NCBI GenBank assembly: GCA_035041965.1
Contig: JAPYMA010000939.1
Location: forward strand, 1 to 64,000
DNA length: 64,000 nt
Source of the DNA: Anisakis pegreffii
Lineage: Eukaryota; Nematoda; Chromadorea; Rhabditida; Anisakidae
Direction: 5' to 3'
Below are positions 1 through 11,879 of the stretch, piece after piece. Under the pieces are notes generated by a model. It ran no database searches and was not told the origin of the DNA. It saw only the letters and a program-made list of their open reading frames with translations. Made by a program: the position numbers and the translations under genes. The first letter of the stretch is position 1. Every line of letters starts with the position of its first letter.

Positions 1-2440
1 CATCGAAATTTGAGTTGCAAGCAAGTAGGGGTATGAAGAGTGTTATGGATGTAGCGGTAGGTCTGGAAAGTTCGCCTGGACCGCTCACCCGAAGAGTCGA
101 GTCACTAGGTGGTGACTCGAAGAACGTTTTCCTTGTAGTGCTGTTTAGCGACAGCTGAATTGAGTTGAAAGCGATATCATAAGTGCAGTCAATGGTCACT
201 TTTAAAAAGCACATTTTGGTTGCGTGGGTGATCCCAACCCGTCGAGATGCCAATAAGAGGGGCTAGGTATAGGTGAACGCGACAGGCGTTCCCCGCCTAC
301 CGGCAGTCTCGGCGAATCGGGGAGAAATACTTCAAAATATGTTGACGATGCTTACCCGGGTATCGTCATCATTCATCTTCGAAAAAAGTACGGGCGTTCC
401 CGGCCCGAGGAAGGCGGCGATTTGACCGGGGATAGGGAATGCGCGTAAGTTGGCCTGAGTAGTGCCTTCGGGCATTTTCTCAGGTAACGAGGGTTCCCGG
501 ACTCACTGTGCGCACTTCCTCTTAACAGGGGGGAATTATGATCGGGTTGACCATTGGCTGGCACATATGAAATCCTTTCGCTTAGTTCAATGTTGCTAAA
601 TGCGTTATAAGATGAAATCTCTTAGGTGTTTGTGGTTACTCGCCGAAGCTTATCTGCTTGCTGCGTCCATAGTGCATTCGTACAACATCTCAGAAATAAT
701 CTGTTTTCACTGCCAGTATAATTGTTATCTCTCGGTGGCACTGAAATACCGAATGACCTCAAACAATTCATGCAGATGGAAGAATTCCGAAGGTCATCGT
801 GTCCCAGGATATTTGGAAAACAGTACCTGTGCTTTTAAAAAATGATCGTGTCAGAGAGCACATATCGGAGAGTGAGGTTGAGTTGGGTATTTGTCGTTTC
901 GCATATACACAGAAACTTGACTGTTCTGTAAGCTACTACCTTCAGATCAAGTCTCGTTGGTGGCACTAAAGTATTGAATGGCTTGAAGAATCTATACAGA
1001 TATAAAATCTCCGAGGAATGCTGAATTTCCCATGATTTATGAAGCAGCACCTTTGCCTTTAAGAAAATGTTAAGGTTGGATAGCTCGCATCTTAGTTTGA
1101 GGTTGAGATAGGTATCTGATGTTTTGAGCATGCATGGATAGTTCACTTCTTTGTAAACTGTAGCCGTCAAGTCCTATCAAGCTTAACATTAGCATAATCA
1201 GGTCTCTCGAGTCTCAGAGTTAGGTTCCATTTGTAGAAATTGACTTCACCACACAAATTGAATCACCTGCCTCCTCACTGGTAACCCAGATCACTACTGC
1301 TCGGATCAGGCTGCTGTATTCAACTCTTTTCCGAGGTAGAAACTCAGTCAGTACAACAATTTATCTCTCAATAACTGTTTATTGAAAGTTGTTTAGCAAA
1401 TTCCAAAACAAATTTGGACTGATCGCAACAGGAATTAAGACATATTTCCAAGGTTGACTCGAAGCTCTGGTATATATTTGCAACCATTAGGAGAGAGTGA
1501 AATTGAAAAGCTCAAACAGTACCGAAAGCGTTGTAGGACCTCGTGCGCCACCACTGTTTTGCCTTCAAGCAGAGTCATTTACGATAGCCGATTGCCATAT
1601 TGGTGAAGGTGTTTCAGCATAATATCATTTCGTTGTCGCTTGACGGATTACTGCAAAATTTGGGATTCAGATTCAGATTCGATCATTTGCGTGATCTCAT
1701 TCAGTTCATTCGATGACCGCAGCAGCGAATTGAACTGATGCAATTAGTTAATGCAAGGCTGGTCAAGTGCTTTGTAACACAAAGAGTACTGTCACATGAG
1801 CTTTAACAATGCACTGTGGAGCCAAGTGGTTCGAACGACGACTTCAACGTCGCTTAAGTGTCTGAAATTGGTTCGTGAATTCTGATACACCGAAGTGGGC
1901 TGAATTATTTACATGATACACGATGCTGATCACATGAAACCGCCTGTCGTACATTTGAATATTATTTCATTTGCTCTGCTTCCGGTGAGCAGAGCGGTTC
2001 AATGTGGTCTTTCCGAAACAACCCATCCAATTTCTGCACAGAACAGCTGCATCGGTAAATCGCATCTGAATTATACACCATAAAGCAAACATTAGAGGGT
2101 TTCATGGAAATCATATGAGGATTAAAAAAGCACAGAAGTGTGTGACATGCTTTTGGAGATTGGTCTTTAACTTTGAAGTAAGCGAAATCCCTCAGAAACA
2201 TCTACACCTATCTGATAGAAGAGTATCTGTTCTGCTAGACGATACCAAGAAACAATTATGTAACATAGCAGATTAAGTTTAGTATCTGAATCTGAACAGA
2301 ATCTATCAAAAACATGCACAGCATTCTATTACCTGACCACATTTTCACGACGGTGTAAGGAAATCACAATGTTGTCGGAGAGTCCTGGAGATGCAGGTAG
2401 GTTGGAACGATACTCGAGATTCTATTGTAGTAGTGTTTCT
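1..2440 (+). repeat. Direct-repeat module, copy 1 (cut by left edge)
   Basis: Bases 1 onward match 3253 onward at a constant offset of 3,252 bp; the match continues, with indels, to about 2440 (copy 2 to about 5335). By hand count only 7 substitutions separate bases 1-563 from copy 2, while the next few hundred bases differ at roughly 7-10 percent and later parts carry deletions in copy 2 (the stretch around 1020-1410 is largely missing there). The module has no recognisable transposase or terminal repeats. It also holds a degenerate internal repeat of about 200 bp (about 825-950 against about 1045-1170). Orientation is arbitrary. It could be a tandem duplication, a satellite-like unit or an unclassified mobile element. 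Confidence 0.9.
97..563 (+). ncRNA. Candidate structured RNA, copy 1
   Basis: A GC-rich stretch in otherwise AT-rich DNA contains consecutive hairpins. Nine perfect pairs join 97-105 and 112-120. CCCCG at 291-295 pairs with CGGGG at 318-322. TGACGAT at 343-349 pairs with ATCGTCA at 362-368. CGGGC at 391-395 pairs with GCCCG at 403-407. CCTGAG at 454-459 pairs with CTCAGG at 479-484 and encloses TGCC-TTCG-GGCA (463-474), a classic cUUCGg tetraloop that suggests plus-strand sense. No convincing long ORF covers it on either strand. It does not match any RNA I can recall (SL RNA, 5S, SRP, RNase P). Ends are unknown; the limits given are the outer hairpin and the edge of the strongly conserved core. 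Confidence 0.4.
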
Positions 2441-3252
2441 TTGATCAATTCATTGCTCGTGTTCTGCAAATGTGTGGTTGTATGATAATTTTTCTTATGT
2501 TATTGTAATTCGTAATTCTGGCATTGTTATTGCGTTGTGGTATTACTTACCTTGAAATCCATTGTGAATTTCATTAGACTTGGTTGGGATTGGATTTCTC
2601 CAGCTTGGGTGGCAAAGACGTGGACTGAATAATGTTATATGAGAATCATGAATTTCCCCACTTTATAAAATTCATTTTCTTAATACTGATGCCCTCTCAC
2701 CCCCCAATTTTGCTTGGACTGTGTTCACCAATCACGCGCTGGACTGCTACATGAGGCTGACTGATTATAAGCTGCGTTGAGGTTTAGGCTTTGATGATGT
2801 GACCTCGTTCAGGAAGTTGGTGTCAGCATAAGGCTTAGCCTTGGCATCAGTTTGATTGATTCTAGCTTGAACCTTACTTGACTCAACTTTTGCTTCAATT
2901 CACTTGACTTTCTGTGAGATTCAGCTTTACTTTATCATGATTAGGTTGAGTCTGCTTTGAGTCAAAGTTATCTTGAGCTGTTGTTCAATTCAGTTGACTT
3001 TTAATTAGTTGTTGTCTAATATACTTGACTTGCTGTTATTTGACTTGCGGCTTCAGTTATAGGCAGGTAGCATACGGATGAGTTTAGTTACGCAGTATGT
3101 ACCAGACTTCAACTGCCAAGGGAAACCTCAGACTTAGAAATGATCTCTTTGATTTGGTCATTTTTTTAAAAGCACAGGTATTATTTGGAAGAAAACTGGA
3201 TTAGGGGTGGGTGTTGATGTCACTAGCAGAGATAATGGGTATGCTGGCGTGT
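2441..3252. other. Spacer between the two modules; CTTGACT-rich
   Basis: No gene is visible. The right part (about 2865-3060) is a degenerate run of CTTGACT/TTGACTT-like words, probably an eroded short tandem repeat. The last 80 bp or so before 3253 may be the true upstream part of copy 2; the matching part of copy 1 lies outside the window. Confidence 0.5.
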
Positions 3253-5335
3253 CATCGAAATTTGAGTTGCAAGCAAGTAGGGGTATGAAGAGTGTTATGG
3301 ATGTAGCGGTAGGTCTGGAAAGTTCGCCTGGACCGCTCACCCGAAGAGCCGAGTCACTAGGTGGTGGCTCGAGGAACGTTTTCCTCGTAGTGCTGTTTAG
3401 CGACAGCTGAATTGAGTTGAAAACGATATCATAAGTGCAGTCAATGGTCACTTTTAAAAAGCACATTTTGGTTGCGTGGGTGATCCCAACCCGTCGAGAT
3501 GCCAATAAGAGGGGCTAGGTATAGGTGAACGCGACAGGCGTTCCCCGCCTACCGGCAGTCTCGGCGAATCGGGGAGAAATACTTCAAAATATGTTGACGA
3601 TGCTTACCCGGGTATCGTCATCATTCATCTTCGAAAAAAGTACGGGCGTTCCCGGCCCGAGGAAGGCGCCGATTTGACCGGGGATAGGGAATGCGCGTAA
3701 GTTGGCCTGAGTAGTGCCTTCGGGCATTTGCTCAGGTAACGAGGGTTCCCGGACTCACTGTGCGCACTTCCTCTTAACAGGGGGGAATTATGATCGGGTT
3801 GACCATTGGCTGGCACTTATGAAGTTGTTTCACTCAGTTCAATGTTACTAAATGCGCTATAAGGAGAAATCTCTTAGGTGTTTGTGGTTACTCGCCGAAG
3901 CTTATCTGCTTGCTGCGTCCATAGTGCATTCGTGCAACATCTCAGAAATAATCTGTTTTCACTGCCAGCATAATTGTTATCTCTCGGTGGCACTGAAATA
4001 CTGAATAAACTCAAACAATTTGTGCAGGTGGAAGGATTCCGAAGATCATTATGTCCCAGGATATTTGGAAAACAGTACCTGTGCTTTGAAAAAATGATCG
4101 TGTCAGAGAGCACATATCGGAGAGTGAGGTTGAGTTGGGTATTTGTCGTTTAGCATATACACAGAAACTTACTGTTCTGTAAGCTTATCTTCGGATCAAG
4201 TGTCGTTGGTGGCACTAAAGTATTGAATGGCTTGAAGAATCTATACAGATAGAAAAACTCCGAAGAATGCTGAAAGTTCCAAGATTTATGAGTCCAAGAT
4301 TTATGAAAACCAAATTGTACTGATCGCACCAGGAATTAAGAAATGTTTCTGAGCTTGACTCGAACCTCTGTTATATATTTATAACTGTCAGGAGAAACTG
4401 AAATTGAAAAGCTCAAACAGTATCGGAAGTGTTGTAGGACCTCGTGCGCCACCACTGTTTTGCCTTCAAACAGAGTCATTTACGATAGCCGATTGCCGTA
4501 TTAGCGAAGGTACTACAGCATAATACTCATTTCCTTATCACTTGACGGAGTAGTGCAAAACTTGGGATTCAGATTCAGAAAATTCAGTTTATTCGATGAC
4601 CGCAGCAGCGAATTGAACTGATGCAATTAGTTAATGCAAGGCTGGTCAAGTGCTTTGTAACACAAAGAGTACTGTCACATGAGCTTTAACAATGCACTGT
4701 GGAGCCAAGTGGTTCGAACGACGACTTCAACGTCGCTTAAGTGTCTGAAATTGGTTCGTGAATTCTGATACACCGAAGTGGGCTGAATTATTTACATGAT
4801 ATACGATGCTGATCACATGAAACCGCCTGTCGTACATTTGAATATTATTTCATTTCCTCTGCTTCCGGTGAGTAGAGCGGTTCAATGTGGTCTTTCCGAA
4901 ACAACCCATCCAATTTCTGCACAGAACAGTTACATCAGTAAATCGCGTCTGAATTATACACCATGAAGCAAACATTAGAGGGTTTCATGGAAATCGTATG
5001 AGGATTAAAAAAGCACAGAAATGTGTGACATATTTTTGGAGATTGGTCTTTATCTCTGAAGTAAGCGAAATCCCTCGGAAACATCCACATCAATCTAATA
5101 GAAGAGTATCGGTTCTGCTAGACGATACCAAGAAACAATTATGTAACATAGTAGATTAAGTTTAGTATTTGAATCTGAACAGAATCTATCGAAAACATGC
5201 ACAGCATTCTGTTATCTGACCACATGTTCACGGCTGTATATAAAAATCACGATGTTGCCGGAGAGTCCTCCAGATGCAGGTAGGTTGGGAAGATACTCGG
5301 GATTCTGGTGTAGTGGTGTTCTTTTGATCAATATA
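3253..5335 (+). repeat. Direct-repeat module, copy 2
   Basis: Second copy of the module that starts the window, in the same orientation. The first 563 bp are almost identical to copy 1; beyond this the copy is diverged and shortened, and similarity fades near 5335. Both copies keep the same order of sub-blocks (GC-rich core, then a block with CTCGGTGGCACTGAAATAC, then a block starting near 4600 that matches 1720-2440), so one duplication of a single long unit followed by uneven divergence explains the pattern. Confidence 0.9.
3349..3815 (+). ncRNA. Candidate structured RNA, copy 2
   Basis: Copy 2 keeps all hairpins of copy 1. The changes mostly respect structure: one substitution sits in the internal loop of the TTCG hairpin (TTT to TTG, at about 3730), and in the first hairpin an A-T pair becomes a G-T pair that would wobble as RNA, while only its outermost pair is lost. 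The hairpin equivalent to 343-368 is unchanged (3595-3620). Whether it is transcribed cannot be told from the sequence. Confidence 0.4.
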
Positions 5336-7524
5336 TGGATCAAATGTGAAGAGTTTTATACTCAAATGCATAACAGCACTTTGGAAATCGAGGTTTAAGT
5401 CTAAGACTAATCAGGATCTGCCGGCAGCGCATGCTTTTGTGCAGGTCGAGGATTTCGTTTATCCAACAACACAAAAAGAATCACTATGCTAATAAACAGG
5501 CCCGTTGATACAGGAGTAAGCCTAATCACAAGGTCGATCATTTTGAGAGGCCGCATTTATAAACTTAGTACGAATAGAGCAATCTTTTATTCCCATGTCA
5601 TTATGAACGTTTTATTTGTTTTAACTGATTTGCGATAGCTAACATGAGCACATTGTTACTTCCAATGGTTTGCCCTCGCAAATGGTCCATTTCTATGTTA
5701 TCATCAGTCAGTTCGTAAAATGTAAGGAATTGTGACGGGAGTGAAACTTTTATACAATATCAACATAGACAGAATATATTTTAACGAGGTAACTTGATGG
5801 TGTAGAAAGCTAAAGTCTGTAGCAATATTTTTTACACTTAATAATATCAACAGTCATATAGTAAGCAATAAATTAAACTCTCTTCGATAACAAGAAATTA
5901 ATCCAAGCATCATATGCAAATGTATTTGTAAGAAATGGGTGGAACACATGCATGCGTCAACAGTTGACGGACACAAATATCATTACGATTAGATTAGGGT
6001 TTTTCGATGCTATGGTTACAAAATAGACTAGCGTTTTGTCTAGCTTAAGTGAAATGATTATTCGGAATAATTCGAGTGCGATGATGACAGTGGTATAGAT
6101 AACGTGAAGTTCAGGTTTCGTTTTTGGACTCATCAAATTCTTCAAACTCGATTTCGTTATTTCAATCTAAATTCGTGATTTTACACTATCGTCGACGTCG
6201 CTTGTTAACATATCAGTGAGCAAAAAAATTTTTTTGCAAGATTTCGAATTTAAACTTGTGGCTAATTCTATCACAATTTATTCATTTGTATCTGCGACTG
6301 ATGATTCAAACGGAAACAAAATTTCTTGTCGCAGGTTTGGACTCTGATTAATAAAAAAAGCAGTTTTTCATTTACAGCAAATATCAATTAACTAATCGTC
6401 GAAAAACGCCGATCTACACAACAAAACAAACAAATTGCAAAGCGAGAACGCGTCTGCGTGAGCATATCACAGAGCTTATCATATCACAGGGCTTATGTCA
6501 CCAGGAAAACATACAACAGACTCCTAAAAGTGAATTGGTTGAAAGACACTGAAATTCATTTCACGCAAGTCTCCGCAAATCAGTTGAATGAAGTTGAATA
6601 AAGTCCGAAGCGTCTTGTGGTGTCCGTCGAAAGCCCGTTATACGTATTCGTGATAATTTGCGGAAAATATGCACTGTAGCGAAAGAAGCAAACGTAATAA
6701 ACATCATCAGAATTATCAATGTTCCTGGATTATCGTCTGGAATAGAAGAAAATCTGAATGAATCTCAGCGAGTATTACCACGAAACATTGTTACAAACAA
6801 ATGAAAAAATGGCCACAGCTATGATAGAATTTCCTAAAATTGGTCATCTGAAAGCGTTGATTTGAAATTTGAGATCAAATCGCTGTTCATTTAAAATGAA
6901 CTAAAGAAATTTTCCAGTCACTGTTTTTGTGAATGCCAAAATGATCACATTGAATAATTGTACAAATTTCCTCGGGTGGAGCAGCGAAACAACCACGTAG
7001 CAATGGAGAGCCACTCTCTGAAATAATTCAGTTTTTTGAAACGTCTAGACAGATTGTTATACCGTAGAAGGAGGAATTTGATGATACAGCTTTCATTGGC
7101 GAAAATCGATCATGGATACCGCAGTGGTCGGCAATCGTGAAGTTGGGCACTGGAGCCATTTTCTTTAAGGAGGAGGTTTGGTTGCTGTCCGAGGGCTTAG
7201 TGACCAGCTCGCCTGGGGAATAGATCAAATATGTTGGATGAATATATAATACCGAGCAAAATTCATTCTTTGAATTCATTATTTTTACAGCACTTAGCAG
7301 AGTTAACGCCAATTCAGGAGTGTGTGTCATTATCAGGAGAGCCACTCCTGGATACCTAAAGAATTTAGTTCAGCGAGATTTCCTTAGTTTGGTTATTAGC
7401 GACTCATCCACGAGAAGAACTGATGATAGACTCGTTCATCATAGAATTTATTTCTTGGAGTTTGTCTGATCCCAGAACGAGTGCAACTAACCGAAAGCTG
7501 CTAGTCGACATTCGATTAAGGCAA
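5336..7524. other. Unassigned region downstream of the galactosyltransferase
   Basis: No recognisable gene. Near 6463-6496 the word CATATCACAG(A/G)GCTTAT occurs twice in tandem. A minus-strand open frame at about 7028-7356 follows a plausible TTCTTTAG acceptor and is richer in G+C than its surroundings (around 7130-7230). Its product is not recognised, and a polyadenylation-like signal lies between it and the upstream gene, so it is not treated as an exon of that gene. Confidence 0.5.
7447..7452 (-). promoter_or_regulatory. Candidate poly(A) signal of the galactosyltransferase
   Basis: AATAAA on the minus strand, about 75 bases downstream of the TAG stop at 7525, is a plausible 3' end signal for the galactosyltransferase gene. 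Confidence 0.4.
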
Positions 7525-9755
7525 CTAACTTTTCAAAATTCCGCAAATATCTGAAGGTGGTTCAGTATCGACGTGTATGTGATAGAATCGATTGTAGAGA
7601 TCAAATGAAATCAGTCGGTATTTCAATGAATTGAGACCATCAAGCATCCATAATTGATGCCATTTATTCAGAAGTCCATACCGACATCTGAACGCATCAA
7701 CTTCATCAATCAAATGACTGACCGTATCAGTACATGCAATATCTCACTTCACATTCTAAAATTCCCGAAAGTGAGTCGATTATAACTAAAGAATTTCAAG
7801 GAATCTTGAAAAGTTCTACAGCAGCTTATCAACATGATCATATCTGATCAATCATTGGTGAAAATCAGTCATAGTTGTTTTTCGATATTCAGCATCAGCT
7901 AAAATCTTGAAAACGAACGGATTTTTTTCGTTTCCTTTTTCATTGCTCCCATGTCTCAACATCGTATACGTACTGTTTGGAGCACGTACAACTTCGAGTT
8001 TGCTACCGTGAACGCTGTAATGCATATCTGCTTACGATTAGCCTACGGCCTGGATCTCTAAAGAAGCATTCAACTGAACGATGACGATGTACTGTCTAAC
8101 GCTTCATCTCAATATCGAACAACAATTCTATTAAATACGTCCGTTTCAATGATTCTCGTGTTCGAAATCATCACCTTCAGCTGGAAGCTGAACACTGAGT
8201 TGTTGAGAGTTGAAGTAATGGGAACTTCGTTCCATTTTTAAATACTAATCGCAGCGATTGACCTTTTCATCAAAACCGCAACTAACAACTTTATCAATGA
8301 CTTTACTCATTGAGCATGACTCATCGACGATCCAAGCAAATGAGAAAGGTATCAAGAACAGTTCCCCAAGAGTAAACGCCAACCGATAGCCGAAACAGTC
8401 GTCCTCACCGCCCCAACCCCAGAATTCGTTCGGATAACCATTGATCATCAAATAATCCTCAGTGTTCATCGCACTTACTCCACCAATGTATCCACCATAT
8501 GGCAATCTGAAGAGAGTGATTCACTTAAAAATCTGAAACTAACCTGATTACAATTTCATTTGTGTTTTTCGAAATCAGTTCACGAAATGGGAAATTCACT
8601 GATTTCGTTTCCAGCAACGCCATGTAGTATGATGGATAATGAAGGAAGGAGATGTATTAATTATGCAGAATGTCTGATTATAAATCGCGTGCGCACATCT
8701 CATTATCATAATAAAACATTCGCAAACTACTGGAAATTCATCTTTTGAAGGCGATCGATCGGCTACGAATTGGAAATCTACTTGAAGCCATCTTTATCGA
8801 TAGCGCTACTCCAGTGTTGAACAGTGCCGTTTCGAGGGCATCTATACGGTAGCTGTCTGTTTGTTGGCAATAGATCGACATCATGAAAGAAGAAACAGTC
8901 CCAGTCTTCAATGGTATTCGCGAGACTATAGCCTATGTTGAAGAGCTTACCACGATTGAACACCTAAAAAAAATTCGCATTAGTAAGTTGGGAGGTGTAA
9001 ATTATTTATCAGATGTTTTTTCACCTAAGCGATTCCACAGTCTGAGTGGTGACATATTTTGGATCATTGATTCTCTCAAAGGTTACGAGCAAAATTATTC
9101 GATGAACGTAAAAATACCTGCACGAACACGCATACTCACCTGTCCATCAATTGGTTCTATGACGAAAATTGCGAAATACGTTCGGAATTGACTCAACAAT
9201 TCCAACAAATAACTGAGGAGAATTTTTAGTTGACTATATCGGTTTCTGAAATTGTAGAAATTTTTTTCCTGATCATTCTTTCATTTGACCACTTCAGCGG
9301 AGCATTTACATAACAAGTTCTTCAACCTATCTGAATACGAATCAGTCAGTGCTTTCGAAATGAGCAATTTTGGCGAAGAGTTCTAAATTCGAATCCGGAT
9401 TCATGATGCTTGCGGAGAAGAATGGATCGTCTTCACACTGATATCAAAAGAATGCATTGACTTTCAATCGTCAACCAAACGCTTCCGAAGTGTTCCATTT
9501 TCGTTTGCTAGCAATGATCTATTTAAAATTTAAATAATTGCAAGCAAAAATGAGTAGTAATTGAAATGAAGAACCACTCATCACCTATATGGAATAAGGA
9601 TAGCGATCTTCTCATCCGGATCGCAGTCCTGCGGTACGTGTATTCCGCACATTGCTGCCACTGATTCATCAACAGCAGACAACAGCTCATAGGAATCGGT
9701 GTCATTCAACAACAAGGACAGCTTTGATGAACATTTCGGTAAAGTAGTCGCCATT
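7525..9755 (-). CDS. Beta-1,4-galactosyltransferase family 7 (BRE-4/B4GALT1-6-like)
   Basis: Golgi glycosyltransferase that would transfer galactose from UDP-Gal to N-acetylglucosamine-type acceptors (in C. elegans, BRE-4 can use GalNAc instead). Exons, 5' to 3': 9585-9755, 9140-9245, 8782-8963, 8384-8506, 7919-8014, 7525-7687; all phases agree and give 279 residues from the ATG at 9752-9754. Motifs in order: ILIPYRNRY, FNRGKLFNIGY, the metal-binding HDVDLLP, GGVSAM, WGWGGEDD, MLRH (Met and His metal-site positions kept) and DGLNSLKYRL. The family usually reads EDDD where this has EDDC. The first exon begins at an acceptor just one base before the ATG, so it is either the trans-spliced start or an internal exon. 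As modelled there is no membrane anchor, unlike the usual type II topology, so an upstream exon is likely missing. SQV-3 is excluded by WGWGG instead of WGWGR. Confidence 0.85.
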
Positions 9756-11879
9756 CTGATAAGATAACTTTGATATATTGAGGACGAGTTTTGGAGTCAA
9801 CTAAGTAAAGGAATGATTTCGAATGAGAGAGTGTGTGTCCACATACAAACTATTATTTAGAAAAACGCTTTGAGTTGAACCAGAATGAATGAACAATCAG
9901 AATAGAGTTCATCGTTGCTTATTCATGGATAATCATGACTGATATGAGGAGTTATGAGCGCAGAAAAGTCTATAATCAGTGCGGTATGATAGCGATTCAG
10001 AATGCTGTTCACAATTCGTGGTTATCAAATCTACTTGAAATTTCATCATTCTAATTCGACGATCATACTTTGAGATCAAATTTACTTCCACCGTTTTGCT
10101 GGGATTATTCGAAAAATACAAAATAAGAACTCAACTAATAGCACCTCAATGATAAATGAATCAGCAGAAGATGGAACGTTACTGTTTTCGATGGAACCAT
10201 TCGGATGGTGAAGCACCTCCCGGAACGTTTTCTTGCAGAATGTTAGCGATGTTGAGCTTGAACTTCTCAATTAAATAGCTTTTTATTCAAGCCACGATCG
10301 GTCAACTTACTCTTTTGCATAAATGGTGTTATCTAGAAAATGAGAAATTATTGTTGAAGGGATAGTCGGTATGAATATTCAATACAGGTGGTAATCATCA
10401 GGCGTTTCTTTTGGACCAGTTTTTCCTCCATCCACGTTCGTCTTTACTAGCCCTCGATTAGATCGATGTTTTTGGAAATGGAGTAGTGCATCGATGGCAA
10501 TGACTTTTGATGGTAAGTATTAATTATTCATAACTTATAACTAAAGCAATTTTGAGTGAGTGAGAGGTTGGCGTCTTGTCTTGATGTTGAGTTCGAGAAC
10601 CACAAGCGGTTCCCTATCGTATCTGGTTTTTTTTGTGTAAAGCTTTTTTCTTCTCTCGTCGTCGTCTACATCAGTCGTCAGCTCAGTTGGCGACAGACAC
10701 AACAATTGACTAATAAAATGGTAATATGGCTTGCGGTACAATCACTTCAAGAATGCAGTGAAACAACAAAATATTTATGATAACTTTAGCCGAAATAAAA
10801 ATAACAGCAGTGTCATCAATGTAAACATTCAACTTTTCGAATTCCCATAACATCATTTCGATGAAACGGCTCAAATCAAAACATAAAGATAAACATATGG
10901 TAAAGGCAACACATTGTTGCATATTCAGATAAAATGTATGCTAATAGCCAAAACAAAGGCATAGCTTGAAAGCCGAGAAACTGGATCGTGAGATGTTATC
11001 TACGAATATGATCTTTCAGGAGCGTGAGAAAAGGAGATGGAACGAACGCCATAAAAGAAGGCGATGGAGAAGCCGAGTACACAGAGCAGATCAGAGATGT
11101 TTGTCATTCAGTCGATATAAGTGATATGCCAGTATGCCGAATTGATATTCAGTTCATCAAGTAATTATTGTGAATTAATATTGTTAATCGTTAAAAGCCA
11201 GCGATTGGCATCTCAACTGTTATAAATTGTAATATTAATAACCCAGTGCTTAGCACCTTGAACAGTTGTAATCAATTGATCTGTATCCATCAGTATTGTA
11301 AATTCATAAACATTCTTAATAAACTCTATTTGATTATTCTGCCCTCGTCCAGCCACACATAATCTTCACTATCAGTACTGGCTAACAAGTTATTAAAATC
11401 CGCGAATGGCGGACGACTAATAGTTATGAATTCGTTTTGAAAATATCTATTCACACGATGGGCAGTGAAAACATATGAGGAGATAGAATTATCCGTGGTG
11501 TCGAAAATATTACTCCAATGATAGTTGCACAGAAGAAGGGAAGCAGAAGTGGAAAAAATATGCAACATACGGAAATACAGTGTTGTAGCTATCTTAATTA
11601 ATAATTGCAAATGGAAATGAACTCATAACAGTAACAGCACTGAGTTTAGCCAGTAGGATTGTGATGGTTCGTCACGATTGCTTTTTGAACGACTAGTCTG
11701 ATAAATTACTGGACCGGCTAATCCGAAAAGACTCCTTTCTCAGACGGAACACAGCTCTCTTCCCTCCCCTCCACCCACCGCCACCCTTCCACAACAATAC
11801 TTGGGCAGTTTGTCGGATTCTTCCAGCCGAATGTCGTCAGGATGCCATCAATGTTATGGAGCCAGTTGCTGTGATGCTG
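9756..11879. other. Gene-poor stretch with weak coding hints
   Basis: Besides the candidate exons at 10145-10503, a minus-strand frame at 11326-11610 has a short N-terminus, a hydrophobic run and a Ser/Asp-rich stem-like part, which would suit a type II membrane anchor, but no donor in the needed phase is visible. A plus-strand basic frame (about 11022-11112, rich in Arg) follows a TTTCAG, and AATAAA occurs near 11317. None is strong enough to call. Confidence 0.35.
10145..10503 (-). CDS. Two candidate exons upstream of the galactosyltransferase, unplaced
   Basis: Minus-strand segments 10386-10503 and 10145-10262 are open and coding-like. The first includes IDALLHFQKHRSNRG and KTGPKETPDDYHL; the second includes KKTFREVLHHPNGSIENS. 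A donor at 10385 (CT before GTATTG) and an AAG acceptor at 10263 are in matching phase. The second segment ends in phase 0 while the first certain galactosyltransferase exon needs phase 2, so they cannot be joined directly to it. They may be part of its missing stem region, with another small exon between, or belong to a separate gene. No family is recognised. The plus strand shows a GTAAGTATT word at 10513, which weakens the case. Confidence 0.3.

Noticed and set aside
373..564. Minus-strand 63-codon frame over the GC-rich core, also in copy 2 (3625-3816)
   Set aside because: It begins at GTG, not ATG, and its openness follows from high GC; the stem-preserving changes argue for RNA structure rather than protein.
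835..1170. Minus-strand 111-codon frame in module copy 1
   Set aside because: Lies across the internal degenerate repeat and is not preserved in copy 2.
1825..1850. tRNA T-loop-like GGTTCGAAC
   Set aside because: No matching acceptor, D-arm or anticodon arm around it; repeated only because it is in the module.
3158..3505. Minus-strand 115-codon frame in module copy 2
   Set aside because: The equivalent frame in copy 1 is not clearly maintained, no motif is seen, and it covers only part of the conserved block.
7028..7356. Minus-strand frame after a TTCTTTAG, possibly a last exon of the galactosyltransferase
   Set aside because: The galactosyltransferase ends naturally after HIHVDTEPPSD at a stop with a poly(A) signal, and no phase-compatible donor leads here; the product is unrecognised.
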